A stretch of DNA of 32,265 nucleotides. Source: Chlamydiota bacterium (GTDB lineage Bacteria; Chlamydiota; Chlamydiia; Chlamydiales; JAAKFR01). Of this stretch, positions 22,547 to 32,094 are shown piece by piece. Position 1 is the stretch's first letter; each line of letters starts with the position of its first letter. The notes under the pieces were generated by a model. That model was not told the DNA's origin, ran no database searches, and saw nothing but the letters and a program-made list of their open reading frames with translations. Made by a program: the position numbers and the translations under genes. The stretch spans positions 1-32,265 of the forward strand of contig JAAKFR010000005.1 in NCBI GenBank assembly GCA_011064985.1, read 5' to 3'.

Positions 22547-25500
22547 TCAGTTTTTTGGGAGGAGGCGGGTGATGGCATATTGGTTTGCCGTTTCAGGATT
22601 CGGTTGCGCCTCGACAATTCGGTTCCAAAAGTCGGGGAAGTGGTCCCAGGTTTTGAGTCGCTCAAGGAGGCGATCAGGGTGGCGCACCTGTCCGCGGAGG
22701 AGAGCCGCATCTATGATGAGATCCTGGAACCACTGGGAGCCTAAAACCTCTTGAACAAGTCCATTTGGAGGGGCGAGAGAGCCGGTCCCTTTTTGGACCA
22801 AAGTCCCTTCAGAGGTGACGAGAAAGGCGCTATGAGAAATACGACCATTCTGGATGGTTTTCCTTAAGGTATCTATGTGAGTGGCCTGGATCTCATTTGT
22901 GACCGCCACTGCCCATCTCTTTCCGTCATGGTGGATGATGAGGAAAAAGTCGATTGGTTTGAGGAGTTTTTCATTTAAGGCGACTCCCGACTCTTTTGCC
23001 GTACGCAACTGATTCTCTTCAAAGTGCAAATGTTCTGTTAACCCTTTACTCTTAAAGATCACTCTAGATGTCTGGAGTTGCCTTGACCATTCTGGATAAT
23101 TCGGGTTCTCAATCCCAAAGTTCCCGTAGACCCCCTCTATCGAAAGGGGATCAAAGGGGCGGGGACGGTACTCTTGCTTTTCGGTCATCCGCTTGATCTT
23201 CGACTCTTGTTGCTCGATCTGAGAAGAGATTTTCTTGTTGATTTGGGTTGGGATCCGCTCAAGAATCTTGGCTGTTTGCTCGCAGATTTCTCTTACCTTG
23301 CTCTTCAGCTCCTGATTCTTTTCGTAGGCAATCGGATAGCCAAACCGTTTGTAGAACCTCTTTGCAAAGTGGGTCAAGACTTTTACAGTCTGTTCGTAGG
23401 TGGTCGGCTCTCCATATCTTCCAAAGGGGTCGTGGGGGATTTTTTCGAGAAGACCCCCTGCATATTTCTTCATCAAAGCGATTTGTTGCTCTGGTTCTGT
23501 TAGCGCAGCTTGGATCTCTTCCATCGCAAGGGCTTCAATTTGAAATGAGATCTCTTGGTAGGCAGCCAAAATCACCCGCTTTTTCATTTCGCGCACTTCA
23601 TTTTTTTGGGTCCACACGAAAATCTTTGCCCCACTGAGCTCTTTTTCCGGATGAATTGTGACAGCAAGATCCACATGAAAAACCCAGCAAACTGTTTGGT
23701 CCTGCTTGGGATCAAGAAATCCCCTCGCTCGCATCAAGGCCTGGATCAAGTGGGAGTAGGTGAGGGAATCTCCCCCGAAAAGGAGCATCTTAGCATCGGC
23801 TTTTTGGGGGATATCGGTCGATTCTGTATGGGCAGCATCGTAGTAGCTTCCCAGTCTTATCGACTCCCACTTCAAGTCTCTTTTCTCTAACTCCCGCTTG
23901 AGATCGCTCCCCTGGATCTCGATCACCTCTTTTGCCCCTCGGAGTAGAAGAGAGATGGTCTGCTTCGTGTCGACAGAAAGGGAGCGAGCCTCCTTGAAAT
24001 AGACCACCCCATCGAGTTTGGGATTAGAGGAGAGCCAAGCTTTTGCTACCTCCTCGTTGGGATAATCGCAAAAAAAGCCTCCTGGGTCGTTTAAGATCGT
24101 TGTCTCTTCGAAAATCACACTTTGCTCTCCTTCGAGCCATGCGAAAAAGGAAGCTGGCTCTGCAGTACTTGGAAAGAGGTAGGTTTGGTTTTTCTCTAGA
24201 GAGAATTCCGCCACCACATGGGCCTCAAATGTGGGGTCGTACTTGAAAGATTTGATGAGACGAGGATAGACGGCTGAGAGATACGGAGTGGCCGAAAAGG
24301 AGACCGATTGGGCAAAGGTATGGAGCAAATGGACCGGGGTGACATAGAGCTGGGCATCAGAACTTGCGATGTCGGGGAGGATGAACTTGAGAAGGTACTC
24401 CTCAATCACTGAGGGGTGTTTTTTTAGAACTTTGATAAGCTCTTCTGTTTGGGAGAAGTGACTAAGATTGAGATCACGAAGCTCCTGTCCAGCAAAAGAG
24501 GTCCCCTTTACCCAACTCCGGAATTTCTCTCCAAAAGAGGTGATTTCGCGCTCCGGTACCTGCTCTTGCTCGCGACGATCAGACTCAAGGAGCTTGATGA
24601 GGAGTTTGGTCACTTGGACAAGAGAAAGACCTCGGTGGTATGTCCCCTTGATTGAGAGGGCAAGAGTTCTGTAAGAGTCCTCAAACTGGGCTGTGGAGGG
24701 TATTTTGTGATGGCGGGGAGTATCAAATTCCTCATCGGGATAGATCGAAGGGGCGTGATCGAGCTCAGTCCTACTCTCGATCACCTGAGAAAGAAGATCT
24801 TGGAGAAAATAGCGGGTAAGGGCAATCAGATCGGCTTTTTCATGAGCAGATTTGCCTAGTTGAACCAAGCTGCTGGGTATCTCTCCCCTTTTTTCCGTCC
24901 AGTAGGCGAGATGCGCCTCTCTCTCATTGTGGGGAATTTCTAAGAGTGGAGAATTCAGCATGTGGCGGGCCAAAGTCTTTCGTACGAGGAGAAGATCGGC
25001 TTTTGGGGGAAGCCCCTGGCTATTTTCTTTCATGTTGAGCACATCTGCCACTTCTCTTTTGTCGCCACATACCACCCTCTCAAGCCCCAGCAAAGGCTTC
25101 ATAAGGGCTAGGAAAAGCTCTTGCTCTTTTTCTGGGAGATACTCTTTTTCTCCCACTCCATAAATCGCCCGGGTTAACGCGTCGAGGTTCCGGTGTGACT
25201 CGTCCAAGAGTAAGAAGACCCGCTTCTTAAAAAATGCTAAAATGAGACTTGCCCATTTCACTTTTTCTAGATCTTGTTCTTTTAAGGCAGCAAAGCGGTA
25301 GAGGAGGTGGAGGGTATAGACGATTTGGGGTGTGAGAATGAGCCCATCACCCTGGTCTCTATAGATGCGCAGTTGGTTGAAGATATGCTGGAGATCTTTA
25401 GCCTTAAGCTTCATGTGCATCCCCACTTCGAGATAGGTGAGCTTGAATCCAAGCTCTCCAATTTGTTTCCCAAGGTTCTCCTTGTCAACCGAATAGATCG

Positions 25501-28500
25501 CCTGAGTCGATCCAAAGGCAGGGAGATATCCAAACATTCTTGCTCGTAACATCAGTAGGGGGGTGAGAAACGAGGTTTTTCCTCCACCTGCATGTAGTTG
25601 AAAGAGGCGGTTTTCTCCCCTCTCCATCCCTTCACAGACCCAAAGATAGATCTCAATCTGTTCTTTTCGAGGGAGCTTCCCAGTTTTGATCTTCATATAG
25701 GCAATCTCAGGATAAAGAGAGGGGTCATAGGAGAATTCGTAGTGAAGAAGGGTAGCAAGAGAGTGGGCCTTTTCTGGTTGCTCAGGATCATTTAGAAGTT
25801 CTTTAGTTAGAAGGTGCCCCTCTTTTGCCATTTCATAGAGGACAAGGAGATGGTAATAGCTTTTCACATCCTCAACCACTGCTAAAACCTCTTGTTCCGT
25901 TAAATGGGGACGATGATCCTTCCAGAAATTGAGGTCGTTTTTCAAGATCCCCTCTTTCATCACCTTTTCGGGAAGAAGCATTTCTGCTTGCCTACTCTCA
26001 AGAGCAAACAAGAATTCGACCTGGTCTTGGAGCTGTTTCTCGGCGAAGGCTCCCTTTCCCGCTTGGTATGGCCCGTTGAGAACAGAGTGGATCTTTTTTC
26101 TTCGTTTTCTCAGCTCTTTGTTAAGAGCCTTTCTTTCCGTTTTAAGGTTTTTTTTCGTCCCCTGTAGATTCTGAGACTTTAGGGTATAAGAGACTTCTTC
26201 TTTTCCCCCTAATTGATGAAAGCCCTCTTCAAACAAAGAGATTTGCTCGTTTTCTAAAACTCCCTTTCGTTTATCCATAGAGAATGGTTGATAAGTAAGC
26301 GGGCGACTCTCTTTTTTGAAGAGTTTGACTCCAATTACGGTAAAGGGAGAAGAGAAATCAATAGCCTCTTTTTGCTCTCTCGGAATGGGGTGGGGGTGTG
26401 GAGGTTCTGGATAGTTGATCAGAATGTCTGCAGTGTAGGGAAAGACCCCCTTGGAATTTGTGATCTGTTCAAGAATATCCGCAGAGTCGTTCTCTTTGGC
26501 CCAAGAGGAAAGCGTTTTGATGATCTTTTGCAAACATGCTTTCTGCCCCTCGAGGGGCACTTCCTCATCTAGAGGAAGGTCTGTAAATAAAAGGGAGAGG
26601 TGTCGGACATAGAAGAGGAGATGAGAAAGTTCTTTTCCCCAACCAAATTGAGAGTATGGAGTGGAAAGAAGAGCAAGTAAAGTAAAGTCAAAGGGGTCTT
26701 TTCTATCATGGGGAACTTTCCTTGCCAACTCATAGAGTCTGGGAAAGTTCTTTACAACCTCTTTTGGTGCGAACCGAATACTATTTGGAGCGATTGGGTC
26801 ATAGACGTCAGTTTCCCTCTCTTTAGTTTCTTCAGAAGAATCAGCATAGTCGGAGAGGGAGCAAGAAAGCTCCTCAATCGAGAAGAGTTTCATCAATTTC
26901 TTCGGTCGAAGCAAGACCTCTCTTTCTCCAATCGAGATCGTCATTTCCCCCCCTTTACGAGTGAGCAGATCCAATCGGATTTGGAGAAGTTGGGGAAGCT
27001 CTTTCTTTTTTCTTTTGAGATAGAAAAGAATCAGTTTCTCCTCCCCCTTCGAGAGGCGCAAGCCCCTTGGGATGGAGCTGAGATCCTCCCTACTCAACAT
27101 CCGCAGATACCCTGAAAAGACCTGAACCGTCCACGAGATCAGCTCTTTTTCCATATACGGGACTGTCTCTGCTTCTTGTAGCTCCTCCTCTTGCAGGAGG
27201 CTTCTTTGTTCAATCACCTTCAGGAGAATCTGGAGGTTGAAGGCGAAAGAGGCGGGAGAGGGGTCTTCGATGGCTCTAAAATAACTTACCCAAAAAAACG
27301 CTTCTCTCTTGCTCTCAGGAAGCCGGAGAGCTTTCGAGGCATACCGAAGGGCTTTTTCGTAATCTCTTTGCCTTTTCAACAGATAGGCTAGATAGAAATT
27401 TGCGGCGCAAGAGGGAGAGAGGAGACTTCCATCTCTTGGATCAAGCTCATAGGAAAAGATCTTCGTATTATTTTTTTCCACCTTAGGAAACACCTCTCGA
27501 GAAAAGGGATCAGAGCTCACTTGCAAATCGAAACCTGGAATAAAGACCCTCCCTTCTCCATTCCCATCGGAGAGTACAAGAACAGCAGAGTAGTGATTCA
27601 ATTCTTCTAGGGTATGTCCAGTGAGAAGGTAAAATCCTGGATGTTGCCGACAAGCTAGCCCCTCCTTTTTTCGAACGAAATGGAGGTCATGAAGGTAGAA
27701 ATTGAGTTCTTCAATTACCCCAGTTTGGGTGTTGACAAAGCAGACCACCTCCCCTGGTTCCGCAAAGAGATTTGCTATTTTGTGAAGCTCTTTGTGTTCT
27801 TTAGCAATATTTTGCATGTGAACGAGTTGAATAGGAAGAGACTCTCCTCCTTCATCCAACTTGGTCATTTCGACCTCATCTTCCCGATAATCGATCCGCA
27901 AAAAAGGGAATTTTGCCCCCTTCTCAAAGGTGAGAATGTCGGGATCTCCCTCTTTTTTCTCACGCAAAGTAAAATGGATCCAGTCGAGCTTGCCCCAATG
28001 CTCGAGAAATCCACAACCGAGAGGATCGATCTTGGTTGAAGAAAAATTGTAAAGAGAGCTCCATCTTGCATCGCCTCGAAATACGATTTCTTTTTCGATG
28101 ATACTTAAGTCCGAATTGAAGAGGACTTTTCCATCCTTGGATCTATAGACCCCATCTTTTTGCCAAATGGATCCCTCCCCTCCGTGCTGCTCCAGAAGAG
28201 AGGCGATTCTGTGAGGAGATAACTCCGAAGGAAAAGTTAGGAACCCTTTTGAAGGATCATGGATCTGTTGGTGGAGAAGGTCGATCCAGATTTTGCCATT
28301 TGTGAAATAGGGAAACTCTCCTGAAAAGTTTTGATTCTCCTCTTCCTCTTTAAAAAAATGGCAAAGAATGCGAGAACAAACGGACAAAATCGTCTCTTGA
28401 TCCGAGCATGCTTCTCGATTGGCATACAAAAAATCTCGATACAAAGCTGGGATTTCATCGACAATCCAAGGGGCTTTCTCATCATAGGAAAATCGTTTTA

Positions 28501-31324
28501 CATGGGCTTGCATCTGAAAAGAACAAAAGACAAGATCCTCTATCTCTTCTCTTGAATGGCTCTCCTTATGAAGGTCGAGAAAGAGCTTATGGAAGAAGAG
28601 TTCTGCCAGAACTACCTCTTTGGGTTCTTCCTCTTCTATTTTTTGAGAAAGAGTTTGGAGCTCTTGTCCATAAAAGGACAATGCCTCCGCTTGCCCACCC
28701 TGTTCCGAGAAAAATGTCTCGAGCGACACCCCCACCCGTAGCAAAAAAAGGATGGTTTTGTAGTGGGAGGGATTTGACCGGTAGAACCCGAGAGAATCTG
28801 CAATGATCTTTCTTAGATGGAGAGGAAAGGTCGGCTCGTTTTCTATTGCCATTGCTAACAAACCAGGAGCAAAGAGACAATGCTCAAGCACCAAACGGAC
28901 ATTCCCGTTGTCAAGATAAATAGGATGACTCTTCATCCACTCTGCCCCGAGATAGACCTGCAGGTTTCTTTTTCGTGTGATACGGAGAAGATCACGGATA
29001 AGAGGCTCTGTGAGATGCCAATCGCTCTGATGCTCTTCGGGAATACGCACCACAACAGCATCATTGACATGCCATGTTGCAATCTCTCTGGAAAAAAAGA
29101 ACTCACGAACGAAACAACCCGAACGAGATTGCAGCACCTTCTCTCCCATCTGACAAAATCCATCTTCCCAAATGAGTTCCTCCTTCGATCGCAATTCGCC
29201 CAGTTTCATTTTCAAGGCCGGCTTCCCTCTAACATCCAGTGCACTCTCAAAGAGAAGCTCTTTGGGGAATTGCTCCCACCTATACAAAAGGGTGTGGGAG
29301 AGGGTGGCCACATAGTAGAGTGTGGAAACTTCGGCAGGGTAGAAGGCCCACTCTTGATTCACCCACAATGCGAGGTGAGAGCCTCCCCCATTTAAGCGAT
29401 GTTGTTGCAAATAGTCGGCATGGTTTGTGGTACAATTGTTTTTTCCCCCATAGCGAAGATCCTCGAAATACTGCTCAACAGAAAGTAGCTCCTGAACAGG
29501 AAAGATGGGGAAGCGGCCTTGTGACACGTTGGCAAAATAGAGTCTAATCGCCTCATATCTTCTATTCTGTTTCGCTAAAGGGATATGGAGAAAATCTCCA
29601 TAGACCACATCTTCTAGGTAAAGTTGGTAGGGGGGACAAAAGCGATCGAGTTTGGCGTGCGGATTCTTTCTAGCAAGAGCGTCTACAATCGTATAGATCG
29701 TATGGATAGAGAAATAGGTCATGGTAAAGTAATCTGAAAAGTTAGATACCGATTGACCTCCTATTCCAAGTGACAAGAGAGTCTGGAGATGTGCCATAAC
29801 TCCTGTCCCTTTCTGCGTAGAGAATCTACTCCATACATCTCCGACTTCATACTCTGGAATCGGAAGTACTTGCGTACAGTCGTAGAGGTAAGCGAGCCTC
29901 TTCTCATTCGGAAGCTTTTCCATGACCACTACCCACTTTTCGAGATCCCTCTCAATTGTCTCCACTGCGAATTCTGGTTTTACGATCCGCAGAGGATCAA
30001 ACAAGCCAGCAGACTGCTCGTTGGCATGAAGAGCTTCTTTGTTCTCTTTCATCTCAATAAGGGGGAAGGAGTTTGGCAACCCTCTCATGACAATGTTTTT
30101 CGGATCGGGAAGAGACTCTACGACTTTTTTTTCCAAAGAAGGGGGAGTTGTCTCCTCCATGATACGGTGGAGAAGGGCGGCAGCACCAAGTCTTTCCTGG
30201 TTGGAAAAATGGAATTCAAGCTTCTTGAAGACCAACCCGAATTTCTCTGCAGCACTACGGAGAAGCACGCGGTACTCTTCCTGAGGATCGTCTCTGTAGG
30301 CGTGGAAAGCTGCCATGAGATCAAGTAGCCTGGCACTTGCAAAAACGAGATCCATTTCCACTCGGGCCAGTCCCATATCAACGAGAAGATCTCGGATCAC
30401 CAGTTTCCCTGCTTGGGCCGTACAGGTCCAGATATCTTCCTTGGAATTTGTCGTTCGCTTTTCCCACTCCTCCTTAGCATCGAGTTGGACCTCTCCCAGG
30501 GTGAGGAAAATGTCGTAAATATCAGTCCCCCAATACCCCGGAAGTTCTATTGAAGGTGGATCTGCTAAATATCTCATCAACTGCCCAAAAGCAGCTAGCC
30601 CTAGATCACCAAAGAAAGCCTCATTTGAAACAAAAATCGGGTAGAATTGGTACGAGATCCTCTCCTGGGTTGTGGTAAAGGTAATGGGAGGGTGCAGAGT
30701 TGAACCAGACCCTTGGTTGAGCAAGTAGACTAAAACCCCATTTTTTGTAGGGACGATTTTGGTCATGATCACATGTCCATAACTCCCTAAACCGTGTCGA
30801 TATCCAAGAGGGAGATAGATGGGCGACCCCTTCTTGAGCTCCTCTCGAATCCCTTTCAGGAATGCTTCTGCGTATTTTTCACACTTTTCATAAGAGAGGG
30901 ACTCTCTAACCTTCTCTGGGCGAAGCTGATAGAATTGATATACCTGCTCGAGTTTCTTGATAACGTGTTCTATCTGTTGTTTAGAGAGTCTCTTCGCAAG
31001 CAACCCGACATCTCCCTCCCTCCATTGGGAAAATACATGGTGCCAAGCCTGCAGTGTGGCGGTGAGTTCCCCCCCTTCATACTTGGTTCTATGGATAATC
31101 GAGGCGTCGTGCATCAGGGCAAATTGGTGCCAGTCGAGTTTTCTTAACTCTTTACCCCAGGTAAGAAGAAGCTCTTCACCCCCCTTTTCAAGGGTTAAGG
31201 GGAGAGAAGAGAGAGCTTTCATTACCTTCAAAGCGGCAGAAATCTTCTCCCCCTCTTTTTGCAAGAAGGAGCTCTCTTTCTTACTTTGCACACTACTAAT
31301 CCAATCTCCGACAACTCTAAACAT
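22547..31324 (-). CDS. Giant DUF3638/DUF3645-like P-loop protein, copy 2
   Basis: The 2925-aa paralogue of copy 1 lies upstream in tandem and shows the same order of motifs: ALMHDASII and TKYEGGE near the N-terminus, LPLGYRHG (171-178) with H184, NQGSG (203-207), a cysteine at C301 in IWTCTAQAGK, a TPR-like pair at about 1300-1335 (YEKALRYASKALRL), Walker A GGGKTS (K1916), DESH (D2041), SATP (2344-2347), DAAHTES (His 2499) and QALMRARG (Q2528). The Gln five residues before the Cys in copy 1 is Glu here, so the N-terminal module may have diverged in function. The ATPase and the last 300 residues are the most alike between copies; the region between about 900 and 1100 diverges most. A 129-bp gap and a separate -10 box divide the two genes. 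Its function is unknown. Confidence 0.85.
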   Translation of the reverse strand: MFRVVGDWISSVQSKKESSFLQKEGEKISAALKVMKALSSLPLTLEKGGEELLLTWGKELRKLDWHQFALMHDASIIHRTKYEGGELTATLQAWHHVFSQWREGDVGLLAKRLSKQQIEHVIKKLEQVYQFYQLRPEKVRESLSYEKCEKYAEAFLKGIREELKKGSPIYLPLGYRHGLGSYGHVIMTKIVPTKNGVLVYLLNQGSGSTLHPPITFTTTQERISYQFYPIFVSNEAFFGDLGLAAFGQLMRYLADPPSIELPGYWGTDIYDIFLTLGEVQLDAKEEWEKRTTNSKEDIWTCTAQAGKLVIRDLLVDMGLARVEMDLVFASARLLDLMAAFHAYRDDPQEEYRVLLRSAAEKFGLVFKKLEFHFSNQERLGAAALLHRIMEETTPPSLEKKVVESLPDPKNIVMRGLPNSFPLIEMKENKEALHANEQSAGLFDPLRIVKPEFAVETIERDLEKWVVVMEKLPNEKRLAYLYDCTQVLPIPEYEVGDVWSRFSTQKGTGVMAHLQTLLSLGIGGQSVSNFSDYFTMTYFSIHTIYTIVDALARKNPHAKLDRFCPPYQLYLEDVVYGDFLHIPLAKQNRRYEAIRLYFANVSQGRFPIFPVQELLSVEQYFEDLRYGGKNNCTTNHADYLQQHRLNGGGSHLALWVNQEWAFYPAEVSTLYYVATLSHTLLYRWEQFPKELLFESALDVRGKPALKMKLGELRSKEELIWEDGFCQMGEKVLQSRSGCFVREFFFSREIATWHVNDAVVVRIPEEHQSDWHLTEPLIRDLLRITRKRNLQVYLGAEWMKSHPIYLDNGNVRLVLEHCLFAPGLLAMAIENEPTFPLHLRKIIADSLGFYRSNPSHYKTILFLLRVGVSLETFFSEQGGQAEALSFYGQELQTLSQKIEEEEPKEVVLAELFFHKLFLDLHKESHSREEIEDLVFCSFQMQAHVKRFSYDEKAPWIVDEIPALYRDFLYANREACSDQETILSVCSRILCHFFKEEEENQNFSGEFPYFTNGKIWIDLLHQQIHDPSKGFLTFPSELSPHRIASLLEQHGGEGSIWQKDGVYRSKDGKVLFNSDLSIIEKEIVFRGDARWSSLYNFSSTKIDPLGCGFLEHWGKLDWIHFTLREKKEGDPDILTFEKGAKFPFLRIDYREDEVEMTKLDEGGESLPIQLVHMQNIAKEHKELHKIANLFAEPGEVVCFVNTQTGVIEELNFYLHDLHFVRKKEGLACRQHPGFYLLTGHTLEELNHYSAVLVLSDGNGEGRVFIPGFDLQVSSDPFSREVFPKVEKNNTKIFSYELDPRDGSLLSPSCAANFYLAYLLKRQRDYEKALRYASKALRLPESKREAFFWVSYFRAIEDPSPASFAFNLQILLKVIEQRSLLQEEELQEAETVPYMEKELISWTVQVFSGYLRMLSREDLSSIPRGLRLSKGEEKLILFYLKRKKKELPQLLQIRLDLLTRKGGEMTISIGEREVLLRPKKLMKLFSIEELSCSLSDYADSSEETKERETDVYDPIAPNSIRFAPKEVVKNFPRLYELARKVPHDRKDPFDFTLLALLSTPYSQFGWGKELSHLLFYVRHLSLLFTDLPLDEEVPLEGQKACLQKIIKTLSSWAKENDSADILEQITNSKGVFPYTADILINYPEPPHPHPIPREQKEAIDFSSPFTVIGVKLFKKESRPLTYQPFSMDKRKGVLENEQISLFEEGFHQLGGKEEVSYTLKSQNLQGTKKNLKTERKALNKELRKRRKKIHSVLNGPYQAGKGAFAEKQLQDQVEFLFALESRQAEMLLPEKVMKEGILKNDLNFWKDHRPHLTEQEVLAVVEDVKSYYHLLVLYEMAKEGHLLTKELLNDPEQPEKAHSLATLLHYEFSYDPSLYPEIAYMKIKTGKLPRKEQIEIYLWVCEGMERGENRLFQLHAGGGKTSFLTPLLMLRARMFGYLPAFGSTQAIYSVDKENLGKQIGELGFKLTYLEVGMHMKLKAKDLQHIFNQLRIYRDQGDGLILTPQIVYTLHLLYRFAALKEQDLEKVKWASLILAFFKKRVFLLLDESHRNLDALTRAIYGVGEKEYLPEKEQELFLALMKPLLGLERVVCGDKREVADVLNMKENSQGLPPKADLLLVRKTLARHMLNSPLLEIPHNEREAHLAYWTEKRGEIPSSLVQLGKSAHEKADLIALTRYFLQDLLSQVIESRTELDHAPSIYPDEEFDTPRHHKIPSTAQFEDSYRTLALSIKGTYHRGLSLVQVTKLLIKLLESDRREQEQVPEREITSFGEKFRSWVKGTSFAGQELRDLNLSHFSQTEELIKVLKKHPSVIEEYLLKFILPDIASSDAQLYVTPVHLLHTFAQSVSFSATPYLSAVYPRLIKSFKYDPTFEAHVVAEFSLEKNQTYLFPSTAEPASFFAWLEGEQSVIFEETTILNDPGGFFCDYPNEEVAKAWLSSNPKLDGVVYFKEARSLSVDTKQTISLLLRGAKEVIEIQGSDLKRELEKRDLKWESIRLGSYYDAAHTESTDIPQKADAKMLLFGGDSLTYSHLIQALMRARGFLDPKQDQTVCWVFHVDLAVTIHPEKELSGAKIFVWTQKNEVREMKKRVILAAYQEISFQIEALAMEEIQAALTEPEQQIALMKKYAGGLLEKIPHDPFGRYGEPTTYEQTVKVLTHFAKRFYKRFGYPIAYEKNQELKSKVREICEQTAKILERIPTQINKKISSQIEQQESKIKRMTEKQEYRPRPFDPLSIEGVYGNFGIENPNYPEWSRQLQTSRVIFKSKGLTEHLHFEENQLRTAKESGVALNEKLLKPIDFFLIIHHDGKRWAVAVTNEIQATHIDTLRKTIQNGRISHSAFLVTSEGTLVQKGTGSLAPPNGLVQEVLGSQWFQDLIIDAALLRGQVRHPDRLLERLKTWDHFPDFWNRIVEAQPNPETANQYAITRLLPKN

Positions 31325-31350
31325 ACGGCCTTAAAAAATTAACTGACAGT

Positions 31351-31356
31351 ATTATA
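31351..31356 (-). promoter_or_regulatory. -10 box and leader of giant gene 2
   Basis: A perfect TATAAT on the minus strand lies 26 bp before the ATG. The leader ends AATTTTTTAAGGCCGT before ATGTTTAG. Spacing and sequence match those of copy 1, so the duplication included the promoter. As in copy 1, no clear -35 is seen. Confidence 0.55.
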
Positions 31357-31358
31357 CA

Positions 31359-31505
31359 TTAAAATTGTTTATTTTTAATAAATTCATGAGATTTATCATA
31401 AAACACAGGGAAAGTGAGCTTGTGCTCCCTCTCAACATCTATGTGTACCTTTACGAAGGGGTCTGAGCTACCATAATATTTTGGCTGATAACTCTTCGTA
31501 TTTAT
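31359..31505 (-). pseudogene. Start-less open frame, possible gene remnant
   Basis: A 48-codon open frame lies on the minus strand with no usable start codon. It reads KYYGSSDPFVKVHIDVER and continues EHKLTFPVFYDKSHEF. The composition looks protein-like, but no family is recognised and an open stretch of this length can occur by chance. It ends inside the promoter region of giant gene 2. The rest of the 31325-31631 interval is AT-rich and shows nothing else I can name. Confidence 0.25.
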
Positions 31506-31631
31506 TCAAAAAATATACATAATTTTAACAAGAAGTTTAATTTTATTTTATTATAATATGTTTGAAAGATTTTTCCATTTGGAGACGTAGAGGATCTTCC
31601 CTAGAAGAAGGCGTTGGTGTAAGAGGTGAAG

Positions 31632-32094
31632 TCAGGACTGATAATGCAATCGGATTTCCATAGACCGCTTGATACTGTCACTCAACTGCAACACTTAGGA
31701 CCGGGCAAACATCACGCCCATGTCCCATCTCAAAATATCAGAGCTATTCGACTTGAGGTTGAGTACAAGTCCCTCGCGGATGAGGTGGATCTCGACCTTT
31801 CCCTCTTTCCGAAAGTCCTCCAGAACGACAGATTCTTTAAAACTGCGCTGAACTCTATCGATAGTATCGGCAACAAGGGCAACGGGTTCTCGAGACCTGC
31901 GGATTAAATCCAAAATCTTCTGGAACTCCTTCCGGGTACCTTTAGTCGACGATTCCGTAATAGCGAAGACTTGTGGGATCTACTACGAGCCCTTTTCGCT
32001 CAGCATACTCACGAAGCCGCCGTTCTTGAGCTGGAATTGACATACCTTCCTGCTGTTCCCGAGAGGACACTCGTGCCAATAAAATAGCCCTCAT
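31632..32094 (-). pseudogene. Serine recombinase pseudogene
   Basis: The minus strand from the ATG at 32094 (SD-like AAGGTGGAG upstream) reads MRAILLARVSSREQQEGMSI, the catalytic N-terminus of a serine recombinase with the nucleophile at S10 (RVS motif). The frame shifts at about 31975-31990; the match continues in another frame as VFAITESSTKGTRKEFQKIL, ADTIDRVQRSFKES, then LNLKSNSSDILRWDMGVMFA. This is interrupted by TAA at 31695-31697 where the family has Tyr (MFA.SYVLQLSD), then VLQLSDSIKRSME and divergence. The recombinase DNA-binding domain is absent. Two independent lesions and the truncation make it inactive. Confidence 0.85.

Noticed and set aside
28880-29395. 171-codon + strand open frame antisense to giant gene 2
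   Set aside because: Antisense shadow of a conserved coding frame without a start signal or recognisable domain.
31626-31907. 93-codon + strand frame near the right end
   Set aside because: It is antisense to the recombinase pseudogene, whose minus-strand frames show the real family match.
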